The translations under genes were made by a program, and so were the position numbers. From Microbacteriaceae bacterium (GTDB taxonomy: Bacteria > Actinomycetota > Actinomycetes > Actinomycetales > Microbacteriaceae): a stretch of DNA of 64,000 nucleotides. This document shows positions 36,085 to 45,538 of the stretch, piece by piece (position 1 is the stretch's first letter; each line of letters starts with the position of its first letter). The notes under the pieces were generated by a model. The model was not told the origin of the DNA. It was given only the letters and a program-made list of their open reading frames with translations, and searched no databases. The DNA lies in contig JAIYCT010000002.1 in the NCBI GenBank assembly GCA_027487865.1, positions 403,038-467,037 of the forward strand. The letters run 5' to 3'.

Positions 36085-36622
36085 ATCTTTTCTGTATCGC
36101 CAAACTCCAAACCTAATCACCACACTTCGAATTCTGATGGTTCCGCTGGTGCTCTGGTTGATCATGGTCGGTTGGGACTCCTTCACTGATCGCATGATTG
36201 CACTGGTGTTATTGGTTTTGGCTGCATCAACCGACGGTATTGACGGAGCCATTGCCCGCAAGCGAAACCTTGTCACGAACCTCGGCAAAATTCTTGACCC
36301 AATTGCAGACAAGGCTCTTCTATCAGGAGCGTTGATAGTGCTATCTATTCAGGGAGCTGTCCCGTGGTGGGCAACCGTGCTGATCTTGATTAGAGAGTTT
36401 GGAATTACGGTTTATCGCCTGGTGATCGCTAAGCGACGAGTGATTTCAGCATCCGGTGGTGGCAAGTTCAAGACCGTGATTCAAATTATCGGTGTATCGA
36501 TGGCGTTAGCACCGTTTGACTTTTTGGGCGCTTGGTGGGGCTGGCTTACCCAGGCCGTGATCACCTTCGCCGTTGTAATAACCTGGTACACCGGAATTCA
36601 ATACCTCAGGCCAGCCAAGTGA
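36074..36622 (+). CDS. pgsA: CDP-diacylglycerol-glycerol-3-phosphate 3-phosphatidyltransferase
   Basis: Makes phosphatidylglycerophosphate, precursor of phosphatidylglycerol. 182 residues, full length. The CDP-alcohol phosphotransferase motif D-x2-DG-x2-AR-x8-G-x3-D-x3-D is visible from [13 protein letters not shown] to LDPIADK (about residues 55-78). About five membrane segments. Starts inside the end of ftsK (11-nt overlap) and overlaps the cinA GTG by 4 nt, so it lies in one tight operon. A related actinobacterial enzyme makes phosphatidylinositol phosphate, but position between ftsK and cinA favours PgsA. Confidence 0.93.
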   Translation: MTSKSFLYRQTPNLITTLRILMVPLVLWLIMVGWDSFTDRMIALVLLVLAASTDGIDGAIARKRNLVTNLGKILDPIADKALLSGALIVLSIQGAVPWWATVLILIREFGITVYRLVIAKRRVISASGGGKFKTVIQIIGVSMALAPFDFLGAWWGWLTQAVITFAVVITWYTGIQYLRPAK

Positions 36623-37107
36623 GTTTGAGCCAGCGGCTGATTCAACACGGTCTGTTTATTGCCACCGCTGAGTCGCTAACCGCTGGCCTTTTGAGTTCGG
36701 AACTCGCAACCGAGCCTGGAGCATCAGCATTCTTACTTGGGGGAGTGGTCTGCTACCAGGATGAGGTCAAGGTGAATACCCTGAATGTCGCCCCGCACTT
36801 GATTGAAACCCAATCCGCCGTATCTCCAGAGGTTGCAATATCCCTTGCGACAAACGTCAGGGGCCAGTTTGCGCTCGAAGGCTCAAAAAGCATCGATAGC
36901 GTCATTGGACTATCAACCACCGGTGTCGCAGGCCCCGATCCAGTTGGAATTCACCCAGCCGGCACTGTATTTTTGGGCATCTCTTCTGCCAGAGGCTCAC
37001 GCTCAGTTGCGTTGAAATTGTCTGGCACAAGGTCCGAAGTTCGAGCCACAACTGTTGCCAGCGCGCTTAGTGAACTCGAGGATGAAATTCAAGAGCTATT
37101 TGGTTGA
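36619..37107 (+). CDS. CinA C-terminal-domain protein (nicotinamide-nucleotide amidohydrolase type)
   Basis: 162 residues, equal to the PncC/CinA C-terminal domain alone; the N-terminal molybdopterin-binding-like domain of full CinA is absent, as usual in Actinobacteria. Key features: IATAESLTAGLLSSEL near 15-30, GGVVCYQDEVK, TTGVAGPDP and GTVFLGIS. The family deamidates NMN to nicotinic acid mononucleotide. GTG at 36619 overlaps the pgsA stop by 4 nt; the frame is open earlier, but only antisense-like sequence precedes. Upstream of the HTH regulator and recA, a competence/repair-linked context. Confidence 0.88.
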   Translation: MSLSQRLIQHGLFIATAESLTAGLLSSELATEPGASAFLLGGVVCYQDEVKVNTLNVAPHLIETQSAVSPEVAISLATNVRGQFALEGSKSIDSVIGLSTTGVAGPDPVGIHPAGTVFLGISSARGSRSVALKLSGTRSEVRATTVASALSELEDEIQELFG

Positions 37108-37183
37108 GAATCAGGAAACATTCAGCAACCAACTGTAAATTTGACGGAATCAACCGCTAGGTTACTTTCCAGGAGGAAACCCT

Positions 37184-37507
37184 TTGGTACTACTAAGGCA
37201 AGAAATCGGTGACGTATTACGCTCACATCGACTTCGTCGCGGCCAGACCTTGCGTCAGGTAGCTGCGAAGGCATCTGTCGCACTGGGTTACCTATCCGAG
37301 GTAGAGCGCGGCCAGAAGGAAGTTTCTTCTGAGATCCTCGCTTCGGTAGCAGAGGCACTCGAGCTGCCGCTGTCGGTAGTAATGCGCGAAGTTTCTGATC
37401 GAGTCGCCTCGGTTGAGGGTATTTACCTAGACGACACCTACATCCCTGACACTGTGCCAGACGCTTTCATGACAGAAGCAGGGCTTTACTCTCAGTCGAA
37501 GTTTTGA
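37184..37507 (+). CDS. XRE-family HTH transcription regulator (ClgR-like)
   Basis: 107 residues. N-terminal Cro/C1 helix-turn-helix: IGDVLRSHRLRRGQTLRQVAAKASVALGYLSEVERGQKE contains the scaffold, and SSEILASVAEALELPLS completes the five-helix domain. Length, sequence and position between cinA and DUF3046-recA match ClgR, which activates clp protease and, in some Actinobacteria, DNA-repair genes. TTG start at 37184 with an ideal AGGAGG 7 nt upstream. A short C-terminal tail (TEAGLYSQSKF) follows. Overlaps DUF3046 by 4 nt. Confidence 0.85.
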   Translation: MVLLRQEIGDVLRSHRLRRGQTLRQVAAKASVALGYLSEVERGQKEVSSEILASVAEALELPLSVVMREVSDRVASVEGIYLDDTYIPDTVPDAFMTEAGLYSQSKF

Positions 37508-37731
37508 AACTAAGCCAGTTTCATCAGCTACTGCACGATGAGTTCGGGGCACAATTCTCCCAGGTTCTGATTAGAGATTTTCGACTTCACCATTTCCAAG
37601 ACCAAACCGCAGAAGAGCTGATTAGAGCAGGCGTTGACCCAAAGGAAATCTGGTTAGAACTGTGCAAACAGCAATCCGTGCCTAAAGAGCGCTGGAGCGG
37701 AATTCCGGTAAAGAAAAGACACGCCGAATAA
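37504..37731 (+). CDS. DUF3046 protein
   Basis: 75 residues, actinobacterial DUF3046 family, conserved just before recA. The N-terminal KLSQFHQLLHDEFG and the middle DQTAEELIRAGVDPKEIWLELCKQ..PKERW segments are the family hallmarks. Start TTG at 37504 overlaps the HTH gene stop by 4 nt, so it is translated from the same mRNA. Function is unknown; linkage suggests a repair or recA-expression role. No signal peptide or membrane segment. Confidence 0.85.
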   Translation: MKLSQFHQLLHDEFGAQFSQVLIRDFRLHHFQDQTAEELIRAGVDPKEIWLELCKQQSVPKERWSGIPVKKRHAE

Positions 37732-37736
37732 ATCAT

Positions 37737-37752
37737 TCGAAATTTTGTTCGA
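37737..37752 (+). promoter_or_regulatory. LexA box (SOS box) of recA
   Basis: TCGAAATTTTGTTCGA matches the Gram-positive/actinobacterial consensus TCGAAC-N4-GTTCGA except for one base. It begins 6 nt after the DUF3046 stop and 120 nt before the recA ATG. Confidence 0.75.
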
Positions 37753-37871
37753 ACGTCTAGTGTTCTATCTAGATAGGTCCAAACCTGCGAGTTATCAACA
37801 GTCATTTGGTTGAACTCAAAAAAGTCAGACCTACGAATTAGCTTCTAGGGAGCTAAAGAAAGAGGTAGAAA

Positions 37872-38936
37872 ATGCCAAGTGCATCCGACAGAGAGAAAGC
37901 GCTAGATACTGCGCTAGCACAGATTGACCGCCAGTTCGGCAAGGGCTCGGTCATGAGACTCGGCAGCGAAGAGCGCGCTCCAATCGAGGCCATTTCCACC
38001 AGTTCGATCGCCCTAGACGTAGCACTGGGTATCGGTGGCCTGCCTAAAGGTCGAATTGTCGAGATCTATGGCCCAGAGTCCTCCGGAAAGACCACCTTGG
38101 CGCTGCACGCTATCGCCAATGCCCAACGCGCTGGCGGCATTGCTGCCTTTATCGATGCTGAGCACGCTCTCGACCCTGAGTACGCCAAAGCTTTGGGTGT
38201 AGACATCGACGCACTTTTGGTCAGCCAGCCAGACACTGGTGAGCAGGCCTTGGAGATTACCGACATGCTGATCCGTTCGGGATCAATTGACGTGGTCGTA
38301 ATTGACTCGGTTGCCGCTTTGGTTCCTAGGGCAGAAATCGAAGGCGAAATGGGAGACTCACACGTTGGCCTCCAGGCTCGTCTAATGTCCCAGGCTCTTA
38401 GAAAGTTGACCGGAGCTTTGAGCAACACCAACACCACCGCAATCTTTATCAACCAGCTGCGCGAAAAGATCGGTGTGTTCTTTGGTTCTCCTGAGACCAC
38501 CGCGGGTGGTAAGGCTTTGAAGTTCTACGCCTCGGTGCGTTTGGACATCCGCAGAATTGAAACTCTAAAAGAGGGTACCGATGCAGTTGGTAACCGCACC
38601 CGTGTAAAGGTTGTTAAGAACAAGCTAGCGTCGCCTTTCAAGCAGGCCGAATTTGACATCATGTTTGGTGAGGGTATCTCTCGCGAAGGTGGACTTATCG
38701 ATTACGGCGTCGAACAGGACATCGTCAAGAAGTCCGGAGCTTGGTACACCTTCGACGGCGAACAGCTTGGCCAGGGTAAGGAAAACTCTCGTCGCTTCCT
38801 CAAGGACAATCCAGAGATAGCGGACATCATCGAGAAGAAGATCAGGCACAAGCAGGGCATTGGCGTGCCGCGTGCAGTAGCAGACTTGCCAGCCGAGGAG
38901 GCCCCAGAGGTCGCCAAGGCCGCAAACGATGCCTAA
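37872..38936 (+). CDS. recA: Recombinase RecA
   Basis: ATP-dependent strand-exchange protein and co-protease for LexA. 354 residues: N-terminal helix, Walker A GPESSGKT at 67-74, Walker [16 protein letters not shown]-binding loops L1 ([12 protein letters not shown]) and L2 ([21 protein letters not shown]), and an acidic/alanine-rich tail. AAAGAGGT before the ATG. 140-nt leader containing a LexA box near its start. L2 reads [13 protein letters not shown] where most RecA proteins have a Met and TTTGG; these are conservative changes. The stop lies 8 nt inside the recX start. Confidence 0.97.
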   Translation: MPSASDREKALDTALAQIDRQFGKGSVMRLGSEERAPIEAISTSSIALDVALGIGGLPKGRIVEIYGPESSGKTTLALHAIANAQRAGGIAAFIDAEHALDPEYAKALGVDIDALLVSQPDTGEQALEITDMLIRSGSIDVVVIDSVAALVPRAEIEGEMGDSHVGLQARLMSQALRKLTGALSNTNTTAIFINQLREKIGVFFGSPETTAGGKALKFYASVRLDIRRIETLKEGTDAVGNRTRVKVVKNKLASPFKQAEFDIMFGEGISREGGLIDYGVEQDIVKKSGAWYTFDGEQLGQGKENSRRFLKDNPEIADIIEKKIRHKQGIGVPRAVADLPAEEAPEVAKAANDA

Positions 38937-39414
38937 CGAACCTAGTAGCGAGAAGCTGGAACAGCGGGCGAAAAACGTCCTGCTGTTCCAGCTTTCTCGT
39001 TCCATGAAAACTCGTTACCAGTTAGCCAATATTCTGAAAAAACGTGAAATTCCAGAGGAAATAGCAAACGCCGTCCTGGATCGCTTCACCGAGGCGCAGC
39101 TAATCGATGACGCCGCCTTTGCAAGGGCTTTCGTAAATTCCAGAATCGCGATCTCAGGCAAATCAAGGTCAGTAATTTCTCGCGAGCTAAATCAAAAAGG
39201 CGTCAGCGCGGAGGATGCTCATCAGGCGCTCAGCATCATCGACCAAGAGTCAGAGGATAAGACGGCTTACGCAATAGCCAAAAAGCGCTATCAGCAGCTG
39301 ACATCCCTTGCACCAGATGTCCGTAAACGCCGGCTCATGGGGTTTTTAATGCGCAGAGGTTTCTCCGGCGCCCTAGCATCAAGAATTCTGCGGGACCTAG
39401 AGCAGTCAGAGTAA
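38929..39414 (+). CDS. recX: Regulatory protein RecX
   Basis: Inhibits RecA filament growth. 161 residues with three tandem three-helix RecX repeats (for example [19 protein letters not shown], then [14 protein letters not shown], and the last repeat KRYQQLTSL). ATG starts 8 nt before the recA stop, so it is coupled to recA. Bases 38949-38999, encoding residues about 8-24, form a very strong hairpin that probably reduces transcription into recX. It ends 12 nt before miaB. Confidence 0.88.
   Translation: MPNEPSSEKLEQRAKNVLLFQLSRSMKTRYQLANILKKREIPEEIANAVLDRFTEAQLIDDAAFARAFVNSRIAISGKSRSVISRELNQKGVSAEDAHQALSIIDQESEDKTAYAIAKKRYQQLTSLAPDVRKRRLMGFLMRRGFSGALASRILRDLEQSE
38949..38999 (+). terminator. 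Long hairpin inside 5' coding region of recX
   Basis: CGAGA plus AGCTGGAACAGC plus GGGCG (38949-38970) pairs with CGTCC, GCTGTTCCAGCT and TCTCG (38976-38999), 22 bp with bulged T at 38981 and 38994, loop AAAAA. It starts 12 nt after the recA stop. recA and recX are separated by a leaky terminator in other bacteria; here it is within recX coding sequence. Confidence 0.65.
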
Positions 39415-39426
39415 AATTCACGGGCT

Positions 39427-40896
39427 ATGTCACTTACATACGAAGTCCGCACCTACGGCTGTCAGATGAACGTTCACGACTCTGAACGCATCTCCGGCCT
39501 GCTTGAGTCTGCCGGCTACATAAAAGCCGAAGACGTGGATCCGGACCTGGTTGTTTTCAATACCTGTGCGGTGAGAGAAAACGCGGACAACAAGCTCTAC
39601 GGCAACCTAGGCATGATGCTGCCAAAGAAAGAATCGAACCCTAATCTGCAGATAGCGGTCGGTGGGTGCCTGGCCCAAAAAGACCAGGACGTCATCATTA
39701 AAAAAGCCCCTTGGGTCGACGTGGTCTTTGGTACTCACAACATTGGCTCACTTCCGACCTTGCTAGAGCGTGCTAGGCATAACAACGAAGCTCAAGTTGA
39801 GCTCTTGGAAGCCCTTGAGGTTTTCCCGTCCACATTGCCAACCAAGCGCGAATCCGCTTACTCCGGTTGGGTCTCTATTTCAGTTGGCTGCAATAACACC
39901 TGCACCTTCTGCATTGTCCCAGCGCTTAGGGGTAAAGAGAAGGATCGTCGACCCGGGGACATTTTGGCTGAGGTAAATGCCCTGGTTCAAGATGGTGCCA
40001 TCGAAGTTACTCTGCTTGGACAAAACGTAAATACCTATGGCGTTGAGTTTGGTGACAAGGGTGCTTTTGCAAAGCTATTGCGAGCCTGTGGCCAAATTGA
40101 AGGTTTAGAACGTGTGCGTTTCACGTCACCGCATCCAGCTGCTTTTACAGACGACGTGATCGAGGCAATGGCTGGAACTCACAATGTCATGCCTCAGCTA
40201 CACATGCCGCTCCAATCGGGTTCTGATCGCATCCTCAAGGAGATGCGTCGCAGCTACCGATCCGAGAAGTATTTGGGCATTCTGGATCGAGTTAGAGACC
40301 TGATTCCTGATGCCTCAATTACCACCGACATCATTGTCGGTTTTCCAGGCGAGACCGAAGAAGACTTTCAAGAGACAATGCGGGTTGTCGAGGCTGCGCG
40401 ATTCGCTACCGCCTACACCTATCAGTACTCCAAGCGCCCGGGAACACCGGCAGCCGATCTTCCGGACCAAGTGCTCAAGGACGTCGTTCAGGAGCGCTAT
40501 GAGAGGCTTTTAGCGCTCGTCAACGACATAGCTTGGCAAGAGAACAAGAAACAGGTTGGAAAGACTGTAGAAGTCCTTGTAGCAACTGGAGAGGGCCGTA
40601 AGGATTCCCAGACCCACCGCCAAACCGGACGAACTCAAGACAGTCGTTTGGTTCACTTTGAAGTACCACAGGGTGGGGATATCGCTCGCCCTGGAGACTT
40701 GGTGACCGTTCAAGTGACTCAAGCTGCCCCTTACCACCTGCTTGCCGAAACTTCACCGGGGTCGACTTACCAGGTCCGTCGCACTCGAGGCGGAGATGCT
40801 CATGACCGACGCGAACTGGAGAGCTGTGGCGCGCCAGTGCCTGGAAGTGGCAAGGTTTCGCTTGGGATTCCGATCAGGTCCAAGAGTGTCCTTTAG
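39427..40896 (+). CDS. miaB: tRNA-2-methylthio-N6-dimethylallyladenosine synthase
   Basis: Radical SAM methylthiotransferase modifying A37 of tRNAs that read U-starting codons, acting after MiaA. 489 residues: N-terminal UPF0004 domain with three cluster cysteines C12, C47 and C81, the radical SAM motif CNNTCTFC near 155-162, and C-terminal TRAM domain (about 370-440), followed by a variable tail of about 45 residues. TAAAAT nine nt before the ATG could give a leader of only a few bases. Overlaps miaA by 11 nt. Some Actinobacteria have an extra gene between miaB and miaA; there is none here. Confidence 0.95.
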   Translation: MSLTYEVRTYGCQMNVHDSERISGLLESAGYIKAEDVDPDLVVFNTCAVRENADNKLYGNLGMMLPKKESNPNLQIAVGGCLAQKDQDVIIKKAPWVDVVFGTHNIGSLPTLLERARHNNEAQVELLEALEVFPSTLPTKRESAYSGWVSISVGCNNTCTFCIVPALRGKEKDRRPGDILAEVNALVQDGAIEVTLLGQNVNTYGVEFGDKGAFAKLLRACGQIEGLERVRFTSPHPAAFTDDVIEAMAGTHNVMPQLHMPLQSGSDRILKEMRRSYRSEKYLGILDRVRDLIPDASITTDIIVGFPGETEEDFQETMRVVEAARFATAYTYQYSKRPGTPAADLPDQVLKDVVQERYERLLALVNDIAWQENKKQVGKTVEVLVATGEGRKDSQTHRQTGRTQDSRLVHFEVPQGGDIARPGDLVTVQVTQAAPYHLLAETSPGSTYQVRRTRGGDAHDRRELESCGAPVPGSGKVSLGIPIRSKSVL

Positions 40897-41803
40897 AGTC
40901 CTTGCAATAGTCGGGCCGACAGCGTCTGGAAAGACTGGCTTGGCACTCGAGGTCGCAGCTCAAATGACTGCGTTGGGTAGGCCGGTAGAGATCATCAATG
41001 CCGACGCAATGCAGCTTTATGCCGGAATGGATATTGGAACCGCAAAGCTTCCAGAATCTCAGCGCCAAGGCATCCCACACCACCTATTCGACATACTCAC
41101 GCCAGCGCAGGAAATGACTGCAGTTGAGTATCAGAGAGTGGCGCGAGAAGAGTGTCTGGAAATCTTTGCTTCCAACAAAACTCCAATGTTTGTCGGCGGC
41201 AGCATGTTTTATCTAGCGGCTGCGCTCGACAATCTCGATTTTGCTCCCACGGATCCATTAGTTCGTTCGGAATTAGAGCAACAGGGTCAAGAAATCGGAG
41301 CGCTGGCCATGCATGAAAAGCTGCAGCAGCTGGATCCGATAACGGCAGACAAGATTCCCTCGCAGAATGTTCGCAGAGTGATACGTGCACTCGAGGTGAT
41401 TCAGATCACGGGGGAGAGCTATGCATCCTCCCTGCCAGAGCCAAGCTATTGGGAGCCAACTTTGCAAATCGGCCTAGATGTCCCTCGAGAGCTACTGAAA
41501 AAACGCATTTCATCGCGAGTCGAGAAAATGTGGGAGGCGGGCATCGTTTCTGAGGTCCAGCAGCTTCTGAAGGCTGGTGAACTTGGCAGGACAGCAAGCA
41601 TGGCGATTGGATACAAACAAGCAATCGCCGAGCTCAATGGCGAAATGACTACTGAGGAGGCAAAGGCCGAGACTGTAGCGCTAACCAATCGATACTCCCG
41701 TAGGCAGATGTCTTGGTTTAGACGCGATAAGCGAATCCTCTGGCAGTCAGCGGGTGAGCAGATGACTGATGAGGTTATGAACTTGATTAGGCTTGAACAA
41801 TGA
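40886..41803 (+). CDS. miaA: tRNA dimethylallyltransferase
   Basis: Adds the dimethylallyl group to A37 of tRNA, the step before MiaB. 305 residues from the GTG at 40886, which gives the normal short lead (SFRVLAIV) into the P-loop GPTASGKT (about 10-17). In-frame starts further upstream (40742, 40799) would add unmatched residues overlapping the conserved MiaB tail and are rejected. Other motifs: [25 protein letters not shown] and [10 protein letters not shown]. Overlaps miaB by 11 nt and dapF by 4 nt. Prenyl donor comes from the dxr/ispG pathway. Confidence 0.92.
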   Translation: MSFRVLAIVGPTASGKTGLALEVAAQMTALGRPVEIINADAMQLYAGMDIGTAKLPESQRQGIPHHLFDILTPAQEMTAVEYQRVAREECLEIFASNKTPMFVGGSMFYLAAALDNLDFAPTDPLVRSELEQQGQEIGALAMHEKLQQLDPITADKIPSQNVRRVIRALEVIQITGESYASSLPEPSYWEPTLQIGLDVPRELLKKRISSRVEKMWEAGIVSEVQQLLKAGELGRTASMAIGYKQAIAELNGEMTTEEAKAETVALTNRYSRRQMSWFRRDKRILWQSAGEQMTDEVMNLIRLEQ

Positions 41804-42666
41804 ACATCGACTTCACCAAGGGCCACGGCACGGGCAATGACTTTGTGCTGGTCGATGATTTCGACGGTATCTTGGATCTCACCGAGGAGCAAATTCAGCT
41901 CATTTGCGACCGGCACTTTGGAATCGGTGCCGATGGATTGATCTTGGTGACCCGAACTGAAAACAGTGAGGTTGCTCACCTTTTGCATGACGAGCCAAAT
42001 GCCGAATGGTTTATGGACTATCGAAATGCTGACGGCTCAAAGGCCGAGATGTGCGGAAACGGTATTCGTCTGTTTGCCCGCTACCTAACCACCCGAGGAC
42101 TTGCCTCGATCATCGGTGGTTCGACCTTGCCAATTGCGACCCGCGCTGGCGTGAAGGATCTAACCAGCACATCGACTGGTTTTGCAGTTGACCTAGGTCG
42201 CTGGGGCGTTGAAACTGAGGAATACCTTGTCAAGGCCGACGGCATTGCGGTCGCGCGTCCAGGTCTGGGCCTGAACCTAGGTAACCCACATGTCGTAGTC
42301 GCACTTGCCGATCAGGGCGAACTTGAGGCGCTGGAATTGAACAAAGCTCCAAGGCTTGAACCGCAAGCTAGCAAGGGCGCAAATGTTGAGTTTGTAGTTC
42401 TCGATGACCCACTAATCAAAGAGGGAGTAGCCAGCATCTCAATGCGTGTTCACGAGCGCGGGGTGGGGGAGACCCTTAGTTGCGGAACTGGCATTGCAGC
42501 TGCTGCGTTGGCAATTAGGCACTGGGCGGACAATGGCCAAAACTTCTGGCGAGTCAGGGTTCCTGGCGGCGAGGTTGGTGTGCGAATGTTTCCAACCGAA
42601 GACGGCGAACATGTTGCAATTTCAGGTCCAGCGGAGATTGTCTACAGCGGAACCTTTAGTCTCTAG
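41800..42666 (+). CDS. dapF: Diaminopimelate epimerase
   Basis: Interconverts LL- and meso-diaminopimelate for peptidoglycan and lysine. 288 residues; the two catalytic cysteines are C85 ([10 protein letters not shown]) and C228 ([10 protein letters not shown]). Conserved [10 protein letters not shown] near the N-terminus. ATG overlaps the miaA stop by 4 nt. Its last 11 bases overlap the 3' end of the convergent methyltransferase gene, so there is no spacer for a separate terminator. Confidence 0.95.
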   Translation: MNIDFTKGHGTGNDFVLVDDFDGILDLTEEQIQLICDRHFGIGADGLILVTRTENSEVAHLLHDEPNAEWFMDYRNADGSKAEMCGNGIRLFARYLTTRGLASIIGGSTLPIATRAGVKDLTSTSTGFAVDLGRWGVETEEYLVKADGIAVARPGLGLNLGNPHVVVALADQGELEALELNKAPRLEPQASKGANVEFVVLDDPLIKEGVASISMRVHERGVGETLSCGTGIAAAALAIRHWADNGQNFWRVRVPGGEVGVRMFPTEDGEHVAISGPAEIVYSGTFSL

Positions 42667-43261
42667 TTACCTCTAGGACCCGGAAACCCTTATCGGTTGA
42701 AAACCTACTAGCCGTCAGGTCTGGAAACTCAGCTTGAATCCAAGCCAACAGCGAGTCAGCCCCAAGTTGCTTCTGGACAACCAGCATGGCTCTCCCTCCG
42801 CTTTCTAGGCGAGGTAGCCAACTTCTAAGAAGATCATGCAGAGCTGCCTTGCCAATCCGTATCGGTGGATTAGACCAAATCGCGTCGAACTTTAGATCTT
42901 GCGGCACCTTGTCTGCGGTTATGACGTTTATATTTGTAAGTTGAAGCTTTGCCGCATTGTTTCTAGCCAGTTCCATGCTGCGCTGGTTGACATCGAGCGC
43001 CCAGACTTTGGTTTCTGGGCTGAGGGTGGCAATGGCAAGTGAGATAGGTCCCCAGCCGCAACCTAGGTCAAGGACATTTCCAGACTCCGGAAACTCTTCA
43101 AATTTGCTCAACAGGATTGAGGTTCCAGGGTCTAGCTTGCTGGCGCTGAAGGTGCCACTAGCAGCCTGAACGGCGAATTCTCGCCCCGCTACCTGGTAGG
43201 TGATTTCGCGAAGCGTCGCAGGTTTATCTGGGCTTGCGCTGAAATAGTGCTCCTGGGACAT
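42656..43261 (-). CDS. RsmC-like class I SAM-dependent methyltransferase
   Basis: 201 residues. SAM motif [17 protein letters not shown] near 63-78, acidic motif [10 protein letters not shown], and the catalytic NPPIR motif that marks N2-guanine/N6-adenine RNA methyltransferases of the RsmC/RsmD type. Only one Rossmann domain is present, whereas enterobacterial RsmC has two, so rRNA G1207 specificity is probable but not certain. Divergent from hflX with a 36-nt intergenic region and convergent with dapF. TAGGTT at N6 before the ATG suggests a leaderless message. Confidence 0.85.
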   Translation of the reverse strand: MSQEHYFSASPDKPATLREITYQVAGREFAVQAASGTFSASKLDPGTSILLSKFEEFPESGNVLDLGCGWGPISLAIATLSPETKVWALDVNQRSMELARNNAAKLQLTNINVITADKVPQDLKFDAIWSNPPIRIGKAALHDLLRSWLPRLESGGRAMLVVQKQLGADSLLAWIQAEFPDLTASRFSTDKGFRVLEVTRD

Positions 43262-43267
43262 GTTGCA

Positions 43268-43288
43268 AACCTAATACAGCCCTAGGGT
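43268..43288. promoter_or_regulatory. Divergent promoter pair for the RsmC-like gene and hflX
   Basis: Minus strand TAGGTT (43268-43273) is 6 nt before the methyltransferase ATG. Plus strand TAGGGT (43283-43288) is 9 nt before the hflX ATG. The two -10 elements face outward 9 nt apart, so polymerases would compete. Confidence 0.4.
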
Positions 43289-43297
43289 TTAAGTGCA

Positions 43298-44731
43298 ATG
43301 GAAACCGAATCCACGATTGAACGTATCCTCAGGCGAGGAGCAGCTGCGCCGCGCAATGAATTTGATGGCGACCAGCTTGATCTCGAGGCGAGAGACTCGC
43401 TTCGTCGTGTGGCAGGACTCTCAACAGAGCTGCAGGACATCTCGGATGTGGAATACCGCCAGCTTCGCCTTGAGAAGGTCGTGTTGATTGGAGTATGGGG
43501 GTCTGGCACCCTCACCGATGCCGAGAACGGTTTGCGTGAGCTTGCTGCCCTAGCAGAAACCGCAGGTGCTGAGGTTTTGGATGGCTTGTTGCAGCGACGT
43601 AATTTCCCAGACCCAGCAACCTTCTTTGGCAAGGGCAAAGCGCAAGAACTAAAAGAACTCGTCGCATCATTAGGTGCGGACACAGTTATCGCTAATGCCG
43701 AACTCGCTCCCTCTCAGCGCCGAGCACTCGAAGACGCTGTCCAGGTAAAGGTCGTTGATAGAACTGCCATCATCCTGGACATCTTTGCTCAGCACGCTAA
43801 GAGTCGTGAGGGTAAGGCTCAAGTAGAGCTTGCCCAGCTGGAGTACCTATTGCCGCGACTTCGCGGTTGGGGTGATTCCATGTCGCGTCAGGCCGGTGGT
43901 CAAGCTGCCGGGGGTGTTGGTATTGGATCAAGAGGCCCCGGTGAGACCAAGATCGAACTTGATCGCAGGCGCATCAACACAAAAATGTCCAAGCTCAAGC
44001 GTGAAATCATCGACATGAAGCAGGCTCGAGACATCAAGCGCTCAAAGCGTGAAAAGAACAACGAGCCTCAGGTGGCAATTGCTGGATACACCAACGCTGG
44101 CAAGTCTTCTGTCCTAAACCGCATGACCAAGGCTGGCGTGCTGGTTGAGAACGCTCTTTTTGCAACCCTGGATCCCACGGTGAGGCAACATGCGACACCC
44201 GATGGCCGCGGTTACACGATTGCCGACACCGTCGGATTTGTTCGCCAACTCCCGCACCAGTTAATCGAGGCTTTCAGGTCAACGCTCGAGGAGATTTCTC
44301 ACGCGGACCTGATTGTTCACGTGGTGGATGGCACCGACTCGGATCCTATGGGGCAGATTCGCACCGTTCACGAGGTGATTTCCGAAGTGGAAGCTTCAAG
44401 TATTCCTGAGCTAATCGTCTTCAACAAGGTGGACCTTCTAAGCGACGAAGATCAAGTCCGGCTTCGCGGGCTCGTTCCCGGTTCACTTCTTATCTCAGCA
44501 AGAACCGGATTGGGCTTTGAGGAACTCGAAGCAAAGATTGCGGAGCTACTGCCAAGGCCCGATGTTGAGTTTGTCGGGGTTGTGCCATACAGCCGCGGCG
44601 ATCTGGTCTCAAGGGCGCACCTATCGGGCAAGGTGCTGGAACTTGAATATGTGGAATCGGGCACTCGCTTGAAGGCACTTGTAAAGCAAGACTTAGCGGC
44701 AGAATTGCTGCAGTTCGCTACACAGCCCTAA
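43298..44731 (+). CDS. hflX: GTPase HflX
   Basis: Ribosome-binding GTPase that splits or rescues stalled 70S ribosomes. 477 residues: N-terminal HflX domain with glycine-rich [20 protein letters not shown] preceding a coiled coil, G1 GYTNAGKS at 263-270, G3 [11 protein letters not shown]4 NKVD, then a C-terminal ferredoxin-like subdomain. Very short, possibly 2-3 nt, leader. Its last 14 bases overlap the 3' end of lexA on the other strand. Conserved hflX-lexA convergence is common in Actinobacteria. Confidence 0.94.
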   Translation: METESTIERILRRGAAAPRNEFDGDQLDLEARDSLRRVAGLSTELQDISDVEYRQLRLEKVVLIGVWGSGTLTDAENGLRELAALAETAGAEVLDGLLQRRNFPDPATFFGKGKAQELKELVASLGADTVIANAELAPSQRRALEDAVQVKVVDRTAIILDIFAQHAKSREGKAQVELAQLEYLLPRLRGWGDSMSRQAGGQAAGGVGIGSRGPGETKIELDRRRINTKMSKLKREIIDMKQARDIKRSKREKNNEPQVAIAGYTNAGKSSVLNRMTKAGVLVENALFATLDPTVRQHATPDGRGYTIADTVGFVRQLPHQLIEAFRSTLEEISHADLIVHVVDGTDSDPMGQIRTVHEVISEVEASSIPELIVFNKVDLLSDEDQVRLRGLVPGSLLISARTGLGFEELEAKIAELLPRPDVEFVGVVPYSRGDLVSRAHLSGKVLELEYVESGTRLKALVKQDLAAELLQFATQP

Positions 44732-45341
44732 GCACAGCCACAACCTTGCCAAGGATGACTGCGTGGTCACCAAGGATTGGTTCGAATGCCGAGTTACGTG
44801 GCAATAGCCAGGTGTGGCCATCTCTCTGCTTGAAAGTCTTCACCGTCGCTTCGTCTTCCAGCAGCGCAGCCACGATGTCGCCGTTCTCAGCGCTTTGCTG
44901 CTGCCTAACGACTACCCAGTCGCCATCGCAGATCGCGGCATCAATCATGGATTCCCCGACAACCTTCAAAAGGAACAGGTCACCCTGACCTACCAATTGG
45001 CGAGGCAGTGCGAAGACATCCTCGACATTCTGTTCCGCAGTAATAGGGCCACCGGCAGCAATCCGGCCAACCAGCGGGACCATTGCGGCGTCAGCTTTGA
45101 AAATCTCTCCCGCAAAGTCATCAAATCCCAACAGGTCAATCGTCCTTGGACGACGCGGGTCACGGCTTATGAATCCGAGCAGCTCGAGCTTGTTTAGCTG
45201 GTGGGAAACGCTGGCGGTGGAGCTTAGCCCGACCGATTCGCCGATCTCTCGCATCGACGGTGCGTAGTTCCTGGCCTGCATTGATTCACGAATTACAGCG
45301 AGAATTCTCTGCTGCACATCGGTCAACTCAGAGCTATCCAT
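44718..45341 (-). CDS. lexA: LexA repressor
   Basis: SOS repressor, self-cleaved with RecA filaments. 207 residues from ATG at 45341 (GAGAGGGG upstream); a TTG five codons earlier is rejected. N-terminal winged helix 1-65 ([23 protein letters not shown] is the recognition region). Cleavage bond A96-G97 in RIAAGGP, catalytic S131 in VGESM and K168 in EATVKTF. Its promoter carries a LexA-like box over the -10, so it is self-regulated. Convergent with hflX and divergent from a LysM gene that has its own LexA box. Confidence 0.96.
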   Translation of the reverse strand: MDSSELTDVQQRILAVIRESMQARNYAPSMREIGESVGLSSTASVSHQLNKLELLGFISRDPRRPRTIDLLGFDDFAGEIFKADAAMVPLVGRIAAGGPITAEQNVEDVFALPRQLVGQGDLFLLKVVGESMIDAAICDGDWVVVRQQQSAENGDIVAALLEDEATVKTFKQRDGHTWLLPRNSAFEPILGDHAVILGKVVAVLRAV

Positions 45342-45387
45342 AACTGCCCCTCTCAAAATGTCAGTGGGTGAAGCTTTACTTCTTATG

Positions 45388-45421
45388 TCGAAACTGTATT
45401 CGCTAAATCAGCGTTTGCCAA
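45388..45421 (-). promoter_or_regulatory. lexA promoter with overlapping LexA box
   Basis: On the minus strand TTGGCA (45416-45421), 17-nt spacer, TACAGT (45393-45398). The box GCGAATACAGTTTCGA (45388-45403 on the plus strand reads TCGAAACTGTATTCGC) covers the -10 and differs from the consensus at three positions; two are symmetric substitutions. Confidence 0.65.
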
Positions 45422-45461
45422 ACACATTTTCGAGTTATTTGAAGAATTTCTTGCAAAAAAC

Positions 45462-45505
45462 TTGAAAATGTCGGAAATGTTTCTATACTTAGAACAAATG
45501 TTCGA
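45462..45505 (+). promoter_or_regulatory. LysM-gene promoter with LexA box at +1
   Basis: TTGAAA (45462-45467), 16-nt spacer, TATACT (45484-45489), one of the best sigma-70-type promoters in the window. Immediately downstream, TAGAACAAATGTTCGA (45490-45505) matches TCGAAC-N4-GTTCGA except for one base and covers the expected transcription start. Confidence 0.75.
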
Positions 45506-45538
45506 AACAAAGAATCGAACAGAAGGGTGATGATCACA

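Noticed and set aside
37765-37776. CTATCTAGATAG palindrome in the recA leader as a second LexA box
   Set aside because: It lacks the CGAAC/GTTCG half-sites; it is probably part of the promoter.
40742-40885. N-terminal extension of miaA by up to 48 codons
   Set aside because: It overlaps conserved MiaB coding sequence, and the GTG at 40886 gives the normal MiaA N-terminus.
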